From Hippasteria phrygiana (Eukaryota > Echinodermata > Asteroidea > Valvatida > Goniasteridae), in contig JAZGUH010000695.1 of assembly GCA_037893225.1 (NCBI GenBank), positions 806,001-870,000 of the forward strand: DNA of 64,000 bases, written 5' to 3'. The stretch's first letter is position 1, and the number at the start of each line of letters is the position of its first letter. The position numbers and the translations under genes were made by a program. The notes beneath the pieces were generated by a model. It saw only the letters and a program-made list of their open reading frames with translations, did not search any database and was not told the origin of the DNA. Positions 27,079 to 39,802 of the stretch are shown piece after piece.

Positions 27079-28467
27079 CTAGGGAATTTGACAGGCATGG
27101 AGCAATAAATAGAAGGTAATATGCACACAGATGTTGGCCGGAAAGAAAATAAACATTGCGAGGTTTGAATTTTCTCCACAAGTTTTAACTCTAAGAAGCC
27201 GCCGATAATTGCAACATGTAGCGCCAGATCTAAGCTATCCATACATGTCAAAATTACTGAATTTTGTTGATATTTCATGCAATTATGAATGAGTAAAGCA
27301 AGTCATACCCTAGGGAATTTGACAGGCATGGAGCAATAAATAGAAGGTAATATGCACACAGATGTTGGCCGGAAAGAAAATAAACATTGCGAGGTTTGAA
27401 TTTTCTCCACAAGTTTTAACTCTAAGAAGCCGCCGATAATTGCAACATGTAGCGCCAGATCTAAGCTATCCATACATGTCAAAATTACTGAATTTGGTTG
27501 ATATTTCATGCAATTATGAATGAGTAAAGCAAGTCCATACCCCAGGGAATTTGACATGCATGGAGCAATAAATAGACGGTAACATGTACACAGATGTTGG
27601 CCGGAAAGAAAATAAACATTGCGAGGTTTGAATTTTCTCCAGAAGTTTTAACTCTAAGAAGCCGCCGATAATTGCAACATGTAGCGCCAGATCTAAGCTA
27701 TCCATACATGTCAAAATTACTGAATTTGGTTTATATTTCATGCAATTATGAATGAGTAAAGCAAGTCCATACCCCAGGGAATTTGACAGGCATGGAGCAA
27801 TAAATAGACGGTAACATGTACACAGATGTTGGCCGGAAAGAAAATAAACATTGCGAGGTTTGAATTTTCTCCACAAGTTTTAACTCTAAGAAGCCGCCGA
27901 TAATTACAACATGTAGCGCCAGATCTAAGCTATCCATACATGTCAAAATTACTGAATTTGGTTGATATTTCATGCAATTATGAATGAGTAAAGCAAGTCA
28001 TACCCTAGGGAATTTGACAGGCATGGAGCAATAAATAGAAGGTAATATGCACACAGATGTTGGCCGGAAAGAAAATAAACATTGCGAGGTTTGAATTTTC
28101 TCCACAAGTTTTAACTCTAAGAAGCCGCCGATAATTGCAACATGTAGCGCCAGATCTAAGCTATCCATACATGTCAAAATTACTGAATTTGGTTGATATT
28201 TCATGCAATTATGAATGAGTAAAGCAAGTCCATACCCCAGGGAATTTGACATGCATGGAGCAATAAATAGACGGTAACATGTACACAGATGTTGGCCGGA
28301 AAGAAAATAAACATTGCGAGGTTTGAATTTTCTCCACAAGTTTTAACTCTAAGAAGCCGCCGATAATTGCAACATGTAGCGCCAGATCTAAGCTATCCAT
28401 ACATGTCAAAATTACTGAATTTGGTTGATATTTCATGCAATTATGAATGAGTAAAGCAAGTCATACC

Positions 28468-31242
28468 CTAGGGAATTTGACAGGCATGGAGCAATAAATA
28501 GAAGGTAATATGCACACAGATGGTGGCCGGGAAGAAAATAAACATTGCGAGGTTTGAATTTTCTCCACAAGTGTTAACTCTAAGAAGCCGCCGATAATTG
28601 CAACATGTAGCGCCAGATCTAAGCTATCCATACATGTCAAAATTACTGAATTTGGTTTATATTTCATGCAATTATGAATGAGTAAAGCAAGTCATACCCC
28701 AGGGAATTTGACAGGCATGGAGCAATAAATAGACGGTAACATGTACACAGATGTTGGCCGGAAAGAAAATAAACATTGCGAGGTTTGAATTTTCTCCACA
28801 AGTTTTAACTCTAAGAAGCCGCCGATAATTGCAACATGTAGCGCCAGATCTAAGCTATCCATACATGTCAAAATTACTGAATTTGGTTGATATTTCATGC
28901 AATTATGAATGAGTAAAGCAAGTCCATACCCCAGGGAATTTGACATGCATGGAGCAATAAATAGACGGTAACATGTACACAGATGTTGGCCGGAAAGTAA
29001 ATAAACATTGCGAGGTTTGAATTTTCTCCACAAGTTTTAACTCTAAGAAGCCGCCGATAATAGCAACATGTAGCGCCAGATCTAAGCTATCCATACATGT
29101 CAAAATTACTGAATATGGTTGATATTTCATGCAATTATGAATGAGTAAAGCAAGTCATACCCTAGGGAATTTGACAGGCATGGAGCAATAAATAGAAAGT
29201 AATATGCACACAGATGTTGGCCGGAAAGAAAATAAACATTGCGAGGTTTGAATTTTCTCCACAAGTTTTAACTCTAAGAAGCCGCCGATAATTGCAACAT
29301 GTAGCGCCAGATCTAAGCTATCCATACATGTCAAAATTACTGAATTTGGTTGATATTTCATGCAATTATGAATGAGTAAAGCAAGTCATACCCTAGGGAA
29401 TTTGACAGGCATGGAGCAATAAATAGAAGGTAATATGCACACAGATGTTGGCCGGAAAGAAAATAAACATTGCGAGGTTTGAATTTTCTCCACAAGTTTT
29501 AACTCTAAGAAGCCGCCGATAATTGCAACATGTAGCGCCAGATCTAAGCTATCCATACATGTCAAAATTACTGAATTTGGTTGATATTTCATGCAATTAT
29601 AAATGAGTAAAGCAAGTCCATACCCCAGGGAATTTGACATGCATGGAGCAATAAATAGACGGTAACATGTACACAGATGTTGGCCGGAAAGTAAATAAAC
29701 ATTGCGAGGTTTGAATTTTCTCCACAAGTTTTAACTCTAAGAAGCCGCCGATAATTGCAACATGTAGCGCCAGATCTAAGCTATCCATACATGTCAAAAT
29801 TACTGAATTTGGTTGATATTTCATGCAATTATGAATGAGTAAAGCAAGTCATACCCTAGGGAATTTGACAGGCATGGAGCAATAAATAGAAAGTAATATG
29901 CACACAGATGTTGGCCGGAAAGAAAATAAACATTGCGAGGTTTGAATTTTCTCCACAAGTTTTAACTCTAAGAAGCCGCCGATAATTGCAACATGTAGCG
30001 CCAGATCTAAGCTATCCATACATGTCAAAATTACTGAATTTGGTTGATATTTCATGCAATTATGAATGAGTAAAGCAAGTCATACCCTAGGGAATTTGAC
30101 AGGCATGGAGCAATAAATAGAAGGTAATATGCACACAGATGTTGGCCGGAAAGAAAATAAACATTGCGAGGTTTGAATTTTCTCCACAAGTTTTAACTCT
30201 AAGAAGCCGCCGATAATTGCAACATGTAGCGCCAGATCTAAGCTATCCATACATGTCAAAATTACTGAATTTGGTTGATATTTCATGCAATTATAAATGA
30301 GTAAAGCAAGTCCATACCCCAGGGAATTTGACATGCATGGAGCAATAAATAGACGGTAACATGTACACAGATGTTGGCCGGAAAGAAAATAAACATTGCG
30401 AGGTTTGAATTTTCTCCACAAGTTTTAACTCTAAGAAGCCGCCGATAATTGCAACATGTAGCGCCAGATCTAAGCTATCCATACATGTCAAAATTACTGA
30501 ATTTGGTTGATATTTCATGCAATTATGAATGAGTAAAGCAAGTCATACCCTAGGGAATTTGACATGCATGGAGCAATAAATAGACGGTAACATGTACACA
30601 GATGTTGGCCGGAAAGAAAATAAACATTGCGAGGTTTGAATTTTCTCCACAAGTTTTAACTCTAAGAAGCCGCCGATAATTGCAACATGTAGCGCCAGAT
30701 CTAAGCTATCCATACATGTCAAAATTACTGAATTTGGTTGATATTTCATGCAATTATGAATGAGTAAAGCAAGTCATACCCCAGGGAATTTGACATGCAT
30801 GGAGCAATAAATAGACGGTAACATGTACACAGATGTTGGCCGGAAAGAAAATAAACATTTCGAGGTTTGAATTTTCTCCACAAGTTTTAACTCTAAGAAG
30901 CCGCCGATAATTGCAACATGTAGCGCCAGATCTAAGCTATCCATACATGTCAAAATTACTGAATTTTGTTGATATTTCATGCAATTATGAATGAGTAAAG
31001 CAAGTCATACCCTAGGGAATTTGACATGCATGGAGCAATAAATAGACGGTAACATGTACACAGATGTTGGCCGGAAAGAAAATAAACATTGCGAGGTTTG
31101 AATTTTCTCCACAAGTTTTAACTCTAAGAAGCCGCCGATAATTGCAACATGTAGCGCCAGATCTAAGCTATCCATACATGTCAAAATTACTGAATTTGGT
31201 TGATATTTCATGCAATTATGAATGAGTAAAGCAAGTCATACC
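28468..31242. repeat. HOR unit 8, 12 monomers (2775 bp)
   Basis: Order: G A W Ea E W Ea E A A A A. The A-W-Ea and E-W-Ea trimers are 28699-29392 and 29393-30086, 694 bp apart. The unit ends in four consecutive class A monomers with T16 (30319-31242). Monomer 28931 carries private changes A132 (ataatagc) and A185 (gaatatgg). Confidence 0.87.
30319..31242. repeat. Run of four class A monomers
   Basis: Monomers 30319, 30550, 30781 and 31012 are all class A with T16, which does not happen elsewhere in the window. They are separated by 231 bp each without the extra C that usually precedes class A. T2/C2 and T187 vary among them, and 30781 has T80 (catttcgagg). This looks like single-monomer amplification rather than HOR-level duplication. 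Confidence 0.8.
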
Positions 31243-32630
31243 CTAGGGAATTTGACAGGCATGGAGCAATAAATAGAAGGTAATATGCACACAGATGGTG
31301 GCCGGGAAGAAAATAAACATTGCGAGGTTTGAATTTTCTCCACAAGTGTTAACTCTAAGAAGCCGCCGATAATTGCAACATGTAGCGCCAGATCTAAGCT
31401 ATCCATACATGTCCAAATTACTGAATTTGGTTTATATTTCATGCAATTATGAATGAGTAAAGCAAGTCATACCCCAGGGAATTTGACAGGCATGGAGCAA
31501 TAAATAGACGGTAACATGTACACAGATGTTGGCCGGAAAGAAAATAAACATTGCGAGGTTTGAATTTTCTCCACAAGTTTTAACTCTAAGAAGCCGCCGA
31601 TAATTGCAACATGTAGCGCCAGATCTAAGCTATCCATACATGTCAAAATTACTGAATTTGCTTGATATTTCATGCAATTATGAATGAGTAAAGCAAGTCC
31701 ATACCCCAGGGAATTTGACATGCATGGAGCAATAAATAGACGGTAACATGTACACAGATGTTGGCCGGAAAGTAAATAAACATTGCGAGGTTTGAATTTT
31801 CTCCACAAGTTTTAACTCTAAGAAGCCGCCGATAATTGCAACATGTAGCGCCAGATCTAAGCTATCCATACATGTCAAAATTACTGAATTTGGTTGATAT
31901 TTCATGCAATTATGAATGAGTAAAGCAAGTCATACCCTAGGGAATTTGACAGGCATGGAGCAATAAATAGAAAGTAATATGCACACAGATGTTGGCCGGA
32001 AAGAAAATAAACATTGCGAGGTTTGAATTTTCTCCACAAGTTTTAACTCTAAGAAGCCGCCGATAATTGCAACATGTAGCGCCAGATCTAAGCTATCCAT
32101 ACATGTCAAAATTACTGAATTTGGTTGATATTTCATGCAATTATGAATGAGTAAAGCAAGTCATACCCTAGGGAATTTGACAGGCATGGAGCAATAAATA
32201 GAAGGTAATATGCACACAGATGTTGGCCGGAAAGAAAATAAACATTGCGAGGTTTGAATTTTCTCCACAAGTTTTAACTCTAAGAAGCCGCCGATAATTG
32301 CAACATGTAGCGCCAGATCTAAGCTATCCATACATGTCAAAATTACTGAATTTGGTTGATATTTCATGCAATTATAAATGAGTAAAGCAAGTCCATACCC
32401 CAGGGAATTTGACGTGCATGGAGCAATAAATAGACGGTAACATGTACACAGATGTTGGCCGGAAAGTAAATAAACATTGCGAGGTTTGAATTTTCTCCAC
32501 AAGTTTTAACTCTAAGAAGCCGCCGATAATTGCAACATGTAGCGCCAGATCTAAGCTATCCATACATGTCAAAATTACTGAATTTGGTTGATATTTCATG
32601 CAATTATGAATGAGTAAAGCAAGTCATACC
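31243..32630. repeat. HOR unit 9, 6 monomers (1388 bp)
   Basis: Order: G A W Ea E W. The G monomer has the private C172 (gtccaaatt at its 3' part). The last W (32400) is the first in the window with G15 T16 (gacgtgcat). The unit is repeated at offset 1388, starting inside the next monomer. Confidence 0.88.
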
Positions 32631-32861
32631 CTAGGGAATTTGACAGGCATGGAGCAATAAATAGAAAGTAATATGCACACAGATGTTGGCCGGAAAGAAA
32701 ATAAACATTGCGAGGTTTGAATTTTCTCCACAAGTGTTAACTCTAAGAAGCCGCCGATAATTGCAACATGTAGCGCCAGATCTAAGCTATCCATACATGT
32801 CCAAATTACTGAATTTGGTTTATATTTCATGCAATTATGAATGAGTAAAGCAAGTCATACC
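32631..32861. repeat. Chimeric monomer Ea/G (exchange junction)
   Basis: The first part is class Ea (A37, T56, A64). From offset 106 it is class G (GTTAAC at 32736-32741, C172 and T191). C172 is otherwise found only in the G monomer at 31243, so that monomer or a sister copy is the evident source. The switch lies between offsets 64 and 106, about 32695-32736. It explains the 1388-bp duplication of 31243-32630 as the product of an out-of-register exchange within monomers. Confidence 0.88.
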
Positions 32862-33787
32862 CCAGGGAATTTGACAGGCATGGAGCAATAAATAGACGGT
32901 AACATGTACACAGATGTTGGCCGGAAAGAAAATAAACATTGCGAGGTTTGAATTTTCTCCACAAGTTTTAACTCTAAGAAGCCGCCGATAATTGCAACAT
33001 GTAGCGCCAGATCTAAGCTATCCATACATGTCAAAATTACTGAATTTGGTTGATATTTCATGCAATTATGAATGAGTAAAGCAAGTCCATACCCCAGGGA
33101 ATTTGACATGCATGGAGCAATAAATAGACGGTAACATGTACACAGATGTTGGCCGGAAAGTAAATAAACATTGCGAGGTTTGAATTTTCTCCACAAGTTT
33201 TAACTCTAAGAAGCCGCCGATAATTGCAACATGTAGCGCCAGATCTAAGCTATCCATACATGTCAAAATTACTGAATTTGGTTGATATTTCATGCAATTA
33301 TGAATGAGTAAAGCAAGTCATACCCTAGGGAATTTGACAGGCATGGAGCAATAAATAGAAAGTAATATGCACACAGATGTTGGCCGGAAAGAAAATAAAC
33401 ATTGCGAGGTTTGAATTTTCTCCACAAGTTTTAACTCTAAGAAGCCGCCGATAATTGCAACATGTAGCGCCAGATCTAAGCTATCCATACATGTCAAAAT
33501 TACTGAATTTGGTTGATATTTCATGCAATTATGAATGAGTAAAGCAAGTCATACCCTAGGGAATTTGACAGGCATGGAGCAATAAATAGAAGGTAATATG
33601 CACACAGATGTTGGCCGGAAAGAAAATAAACATTGCGAGGTTTGAATTTTCTCCACAAGTTTTAACTCTAAGAAGCCGCCGATAATTGCAACATGTAGCG
33701 CCAGATCTAAGCTATCCATACATGTCAAAATTACTGAATTTGGTTGATATTTCATGCAATTATAAATGAGTAAAGCAAGTCCATACC

Positions 33788-35174
33788 CCAGGGAATTTGA
33801 CGTGCATGGAGCAATAAATAGACGGTAACATGTACACAGATGTTGGCCGGAAAGTAAATAAACATTGCGAGGTTTGAATTTTCTCCACAAGTTTTAACTC
33901 TAAGAAGCCGCCGATAATTGCAACATGTAGCGCCAGATCTAAGCTATCCATACATGTCAAAATTACTGAATTTGGTTGATATTTCATGCAATTATGAATG
34001 AGTAAAGCAAGTCATACCCTAGGGAATTTGACAGGCATGGAGCAATAAATAGAAAGTAATATGCACACAGATGTTGGCCGGAAAGAAAATAAACATTGCG
34101 AGGTTTGAATTTTCTCCACAAGTTTTAACTCTAAGAAGCCGCCGATAATTGCAACATGTAGCGCCAGATCTAAGCTATCCATACATGTCAAAATTACTGA
34201 ATTTGGTTGATATTTCATGCAATTATGAATGAGTAAAGCAAGTCATACCCTAGGGAATTTGACGTGCATGGAGCAATAAATAGACGGTAACATGTACACA
34301 GATGTTGGCCGGAAAGTAAATAAACATTGCGAGGTTTGAATTTTCTCCACAAGTTTTAACTCTAAGAAGCCGCCGATAATTGCAACATGTAGCGCCAGAT
34401 CTAAGCTATCCATACATGTCAAAATTACTGAATTTGGTTGATATTTCATGCAATTATGAATGAGTAAAGCAAGTCATACCCTAGGGAATTTGACAGGCAT
34501 GGAGCAATAAATAGAAAGTAATATGCACACAGATGTTGGCCGGAAAGAAAATAAACATTGCGAGGTTTGAATTTTCTCCACAAGTTTTAACTCTAAGAAG
34601 CCGCCGATAATTGCAACATGTAGCGCCAGATCTAAGCTATCCATACATGTCAAAATTACTTAATTTGGTTGATATTTCATGCAATTATGAATGAGTAAAG
34701 CAAGTCATACCCTAGGGAATTTGACGTGCATGGAGCAATAAATAGACGGTAACATGTACACAGATGTTGGCCGGAAAGTAAATAAACATTGCGAGGTTTG
34801 AATTTTCTCCACAAGTTTTAACTCTAAGAAGCCGCCGATAATTGCAACATGTAGCGCCAGATCTAAGCTATCCATACATGTCAAAATTACTGAATTTGGT
34901 TGATATTTCATGCAATTATGAATGAGTAAAGCAAGTCATACCCTAGGGAATTTGACAGGCATGGAGCAATAAATAGAAAGTAATATGCACACAGATGTTG
35001 GCCGGAAAGAAAATAAACATTGCGAGGTTTGAATTTTCTCCACAAGTTTTAACTCTAAGAAGCCGCCGATAATTGCAACATGTAGCGCCAGATCTAAGCT
35101 ATCCATACATGTCAAAATTACTGAATTTGGTTGATATTTCATGCAATTATAAATGAGTAAAGCAAGTCCATACC
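33788..35174. repeat. W-Ea dimer series, three copies (462-463 bp)
   Basis: W monomers at 33788, 34250 and 34712, all with G15 T16, alternate with Ea monomers at 34019, 34481 and 34943. Starts are 462 and 462 bp apart, and the last copy is 463 bp because 34943 has the extra C. The monomer at 34481 has a private T181 (attacttaattt), which interrupts the reverse-strand open frame there. T181 is absent from its neighbours, so it arose after the copying or in an end copy. Confidence 0.86.
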
Positions 35175-36331
35175 CCAGGGAATTTGACATGCATGGAGCA
35201 ATAAATAGACGGTAACATGTACACAGATGTTGGCCGGAAAGAAAATAAACATTGCGAGGTTTGAATTTTCTCCACAAGTTTTAACTCTAAGAAGCCGCCG
35301 ATAATTGCAACATGTAGCGCCAGATCTAAGCTATCCATACATGTCAAAATTACTGAATTTTGTTGATATTTCATGCAATTATGAATGAGTAAAGCAAGTC
35401 ATACCCTAGGGAATTTGACAGGCATGGAGCAATAAATAGAAGGTAATATGCACACAGATGTTGGCCGGAAAGAAAATAAACATTGCGAGGTTTGAATTTT
35501 CTCCACAAGTTTTAACTCTAAGAAGCCGCCGATAATTGCAACATGTAGCGCCAGATCTAAGCTATCCATACATGTCAAAATTACTGAATTTGGTTGATAT
35601 TTCATGCAATTATGAATGAGTAAAGCAAGTCCATACCCCAGGGAATTTGACATGCATGGAGCAATAAATAGACGGTAACATGTACACAGATGTTGGCCGG
35701 AAAGAAAATAAACATTGCGAGGTTTGAATTTTCTCCAGAAGTTTTAACTCTAAGAAGCCGCCGATAATTGCAACATGTAGCGCCAGATCTAAGCTATCCA
35801 TACATGTCAAAATTACTGAATTTGGTTGATATTTCATGCAATTATGAATGAGTAAAGCAAGTCCATACCCCAGGGAATTTGACAGGCATGGAGCAATAAA
35901 TAGACGGTAACATGTACACAGATGTTGGCCGGAAAGAAAATAAACATTGCGAGGTTTGAATTTTCTCCACAAGTTTTAACTCTAAGAAGCCGCCGATAAT
36001 TACAACATGTAGCGCCAGATCTAAGCTATCCATACATGTCAAAATTACTGAATTTGGTTGATATTTCATGCAATTATGAATGAGTAAAGCAAGTCATACC
36101 CTAGGGAATTTGACAGGAATGGAGCAATAAATAGAAGGTAATATGCACACAGATGTTGGCCGGAAAGAAAATAAACATTGCGAGGTTTGAATTTTCTCCA
36201 CAAGTTTTAACTCTAAGAAGCCGCCGATAATTGCAACATGTAGCGCCAGATCTAAGCTATCCATACATGTCACAATTACTGAATTTGGTTGATATTTCAT
36301 GCAATTATGAATGAGTAAAGCAAGTCATACC
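35175..36331. repeat. Five-monomer mixed-zone block, copy 2 (1157 bp)
   Basis: Marker order: T187 in A (35175), E (35406), G101 in A (35638), A133 in A (35870, aattacaac), A18 in E (36101, gacaggaatgg). The same order and length occur at 25922-27078, without G101, and at 60850-62006. Flanks differ at each site, so the block has moved between different HOR contexts. Confidence 0.85.
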
Positions 36332-37720
36332 CTAGGGAATTTGACAGGCATGGAGCAATAAATAGAAGGTAATATGCACACAGATGTTGGCCGGAAAGAA
36401 AATAAACATTGCGAGGTTTGAATTTTCTCCACAAGTTTTAACTCTAAGAAGCCGCCGATAATTGCAACATGTAGCGCCAGATCTAAGCTATCCATACATG
36501 TCAAAATTACTGAATTTGGTTGATATTTCATGCAATTATGAATGAGTAAAGCAAGTCCATACCCCAGGGAATTTGACATGCATGGAGCAATAAATAGACG
36601 GTAACATGTACACAGATGTTGGCCGGAAAGAAAATAAACATTGCGAGGTTTGAATTTTCTCCACAAGTTTTAACTCTAAGAAGCCGCCGATAATTGCAAC
36701 ATGTAGCGCCAGATCTAAGCTATCCATACATGTCAAAATTACTGAATTTGGTTGATATTTCATGCAATTATGAATGAGTAAAGCAAGTCATACCCCAGGG
36801 AATTTGACAGGCATGGAGCAATAAATAGAAGGTAATATGCACACAGATGTTGGCCGGAAAGAAAATAAACATTGCGAGGTTTGAATTTTCTCCACAAGTT
36901 TTAACTCTAAGAAGCCGCCGATAATTGCAACATGTAGCGCCAGATCTAAGCTATCCATACATGTCAAAATTACTGAATTTGGTTGATATTTCATGCAATT
37001 ATGAATGAGTAAAGCAAGTCCATACCCCAGGGAATTTGACAGGCATGGAGCAATAAATAGAAGGTAATATGCACACAGATGTTGGCCGGAAAGAAAATAA
37101 ACATTGCGAGGTTTGAATTTTCTCCACAAGTTTTAACTCTAAGAAGCCGCCGATAATTGCAACATGTAGCGCCAGATCTAAGCTATCCATACATGTCAAA
37201 ATTACTGAATTTGGTTGATATTTCATGCAATTATGAATGAGTAAAGCAAGTCATACCCTAGGGAATTTGACAGGCATGGAGCAATAAATAGAAGGTAATA
37301 TGCACACAGATGTTGGCCGGAAAGAAAATAAACATTGCGAGGTTTGAATTTTCTCCACAAGTTTTAACTCTAAGAAGCCGCTGATAATTGCAACATGTAG
37401 CGCCAGATCTAAGCTATCCATACATGTCAAAATTACTGAATTTGGTTGATATTTCATGCAATTATGAATGAGTAAAGCAAGTCCATACCCCAGGGAATTT
37501 GACATGCATGGAGCAATAAATAGACGGTAACATGTACACAGATGTTGGCCGGAAAGAAAATAAACATTGCGAGGTTTGAATTTTCTCCACAAGTTTTAAC
37601 TCTAAGAAGCCGCCGATAATTGCAACATGTAGCGCCAGATCTAAGCTATCCATACATGTCAAAATTACTGAATTTGGTTGATATTTCATGCAATTATGAA
37701 TGAGTAAAGCAAGTCATACC

Positions 37721-39802
37721 CTAGGGAATTTGACAGGCATGGAGCAATAAATAGAAGGTAATATGCACACAGATGGTGGCCGGGAAGAAAATAAACATTG
37801 CGAGGTTTGAATTTTCTCCACAAGTGTTAACTCTAAGAAGCCGCCGATAATTGCAACATGTAGCGCCAGATCTAAGCTATCCATACATGTCAAAATTACT
37901 GAATTTGGTTTATATTTCATGCAATTATGAATGAGTAAAGCAAGTCATACCCCAGGGAATTTGACAGGCATGGAGCAATAAATAGACGGTAACATGTACA
38001 CAGATGTTGGCCGGAAAGAAAATAAACATTGCGAGGTTTGAATTTTCTCCACAAGTTTTAACTCTAAGAAGCCGCCGATAATTGCAACATGTAGCGCCAG
38101 ATCTAAGCTATCCATACATGTCAAAATTACTGAATTTGGTTGATATTTCATGCAATTATGAATGAGTAAAGCAAGTCCATACCCCAGGGAATTTGACATG
38201 CATGGAGCAATAAATAGACGGTAACATGTACACAGATGTTGGCCGGAAAGTAAATAAACATTGCGAGGTTTGAATTTTCTCCACAAGTTTTAACTCTAAG
38301 AAGCCGCCGATAATTGCAACATGTAGCGCCAGATCTAAGCTATCCATACATGTCAAAATTACTGAATTTGGTTGATATTTCATACAATTATGAATGAGTA
38401 AAGCAAGTCATACCCTAGGGAATTTGACAGGCATGGAGCAATAAATAGAAAGTAATATGCACACAGATGTTGGCCGGAAAGAAAATAAACATTGCGAGGT
38501 TTGAATTTTCTCCACAAGTTTTAATTCTAAGAAGCCGCCGATAATTGCAACATGTAGCGCCAGATCTAAGCTATCCATACATGTCAAAATTACTGAATTT
38601 GGTTGATATTTCATGCAATTATGAATGAGTAAAGCAAGTCATACCCTAGGGAATTTGACAGGCATGGAGCAATAAATAGAAGGTAATATGCACACAGATG
38701 TTGGCCGGAAAGAAAATAAACATTGCGAGGTTTGAATTTTCTCCACAAGTTTTAACTCTAAGAAGCCGCCGATAATTGCAACATGTAGCGCCAGATCTAA
38801 GCTATCCATACATGTCAAAATTACTGAATTTGGTTGATATTTCATGCAATTATGAATGAGTAAAGCAAGTCATACCCTAGGGAATTTGACAGGCATGGAG
38901 CAATAAATAGAAGGTAATATGCACACAGATGTTGGCCGGAAAGAAAATAAACATTGCGAGGTTTGAATTTTCTCCACAAGTTTTAACTCTAAGAAGCCGC
39001 CGATAATTGCAACATGTAGCGCCAGATCTAAGCTATCCATACATGTCAAAATTACTGAATTTGGTTGATATTTCATGCAATTATGAATGAGTAAAGCAAG
39101 TCCATACCCCAGGGAATTTGACATGCATGGAGCAATAAATAGACGGTAACAAGTACACAGATGTTGGCCGGGAAGAAAATAAACATTGCGAGGTTTGAAT
39201 TTTCTCCACACGTTTTAACTCTAAGAAGCCGCCGATAATTGCAACATGTAGCGCCAGATCTAAGCTATCCATACATGTCAAAATTACTGAATTTGGTTGA
39301 TATTTCATGCAATTATGAATGAGTAAAGCAAGTCATACCCTAGGGAATTTGACAGGCATGGAGCAATAAATAGAAGGTAATATGCACACAGATGTTGGCC
39401 GGAAAGAAAATAAACATTGCGAGGTTTGAATTTTCTCCACAAGTTTTAACTCTAAGAAGCCGCTGATAATTGCAACATGTAGCGCCAGATCTAAGCTATC
39501 CATACATGTCAAAATTACTGAATTTGGTTGATATTTCATGCAATTATGAATGAGTAAAGCAAGTCCATACCCCAGGGAATTTGACATGCATGGAGCAATA
39601 AATAGACGGTAACATGTACACAGATGTTGGCCGGAAAGAAAATAAACATTGCGAGGTTTGAATTTTCTCCACAAAATTTAACTCTAAGAAGCCGCCGATA
39701 ATTGCAACATGTAGCGCCAGATCTAAGCTATCCATACATGTCAAAATTACTGAATTTGGTTGATATTTCATGCAATTATGAATGAGTAAAGCAAGTCATA
39801 CC
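37721..39802. repeat. HOR unit 11, 9 monomers (2082 bp), right-family prototype
   Basis: Order: G A W Ea E E A E A. Markers: A201 in W (38184), T111 in Ea (38415), A44 (aacaagtac) and C103 (ccacacgtt) in A (39109), T125 in E (39340), and aaaattta around 102-109 in the last A (39572). The same nine-monomer unit recurs at 42577 and 48128, and at 55067. I treat it as the parent of the shorter right-family units. Confidence 0.88.

Larger units (their letters stand above)
24068..28467. repeat. HOR unit 7, 19 monomers (4400 bp), heterogeneous
   Basis: The first monomer is class G to at least offset 111 but has G191 and A209 with an extra C. Its 3' end is like the E monomer at 21522, so it looks chimeric. 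The unit has eleven 232-bp monomers, including four in a row (24531, 24763, 24995, 25227). It includes a divergent pair (25227-25689), a five-monomer block (25922-27078) and a variant copy of that block (27079-28236). Monomer 26617 has G198, which disrupts the reverse-strand ATG seen elsewhere. Confidence 0.85.
32631..37720. repeat. HOR unit 10, 22 monomers (5090 bp)
   Basis: Begins with the chimeric monomer, then A W Ea E and a W-Ea dimer series (33788-35174), then the five-monomer mixed-zone block (35175-36331), then E A E E E A. Its end resembles the left family (36332-37257 compared with 22679-23604), but the monomer at 37258 carries T125 (ccgctgat) instead of the T96 C97 G114 change. T125 then becomes a marker of the right family, so the unit bridges the two families. 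Confidence 0.86.

Noticed and set aside
39109..39339. CENP-B box-like string GTTGGCCGGGA
   Set aside because: It contains GTTGG and CGGGA, both parts of the mammalian CENP-B box, but with two bases too few between them and without the upstream TTCG. Most monomers have GGAAAG rather than GGGAAG. Too weak to call.
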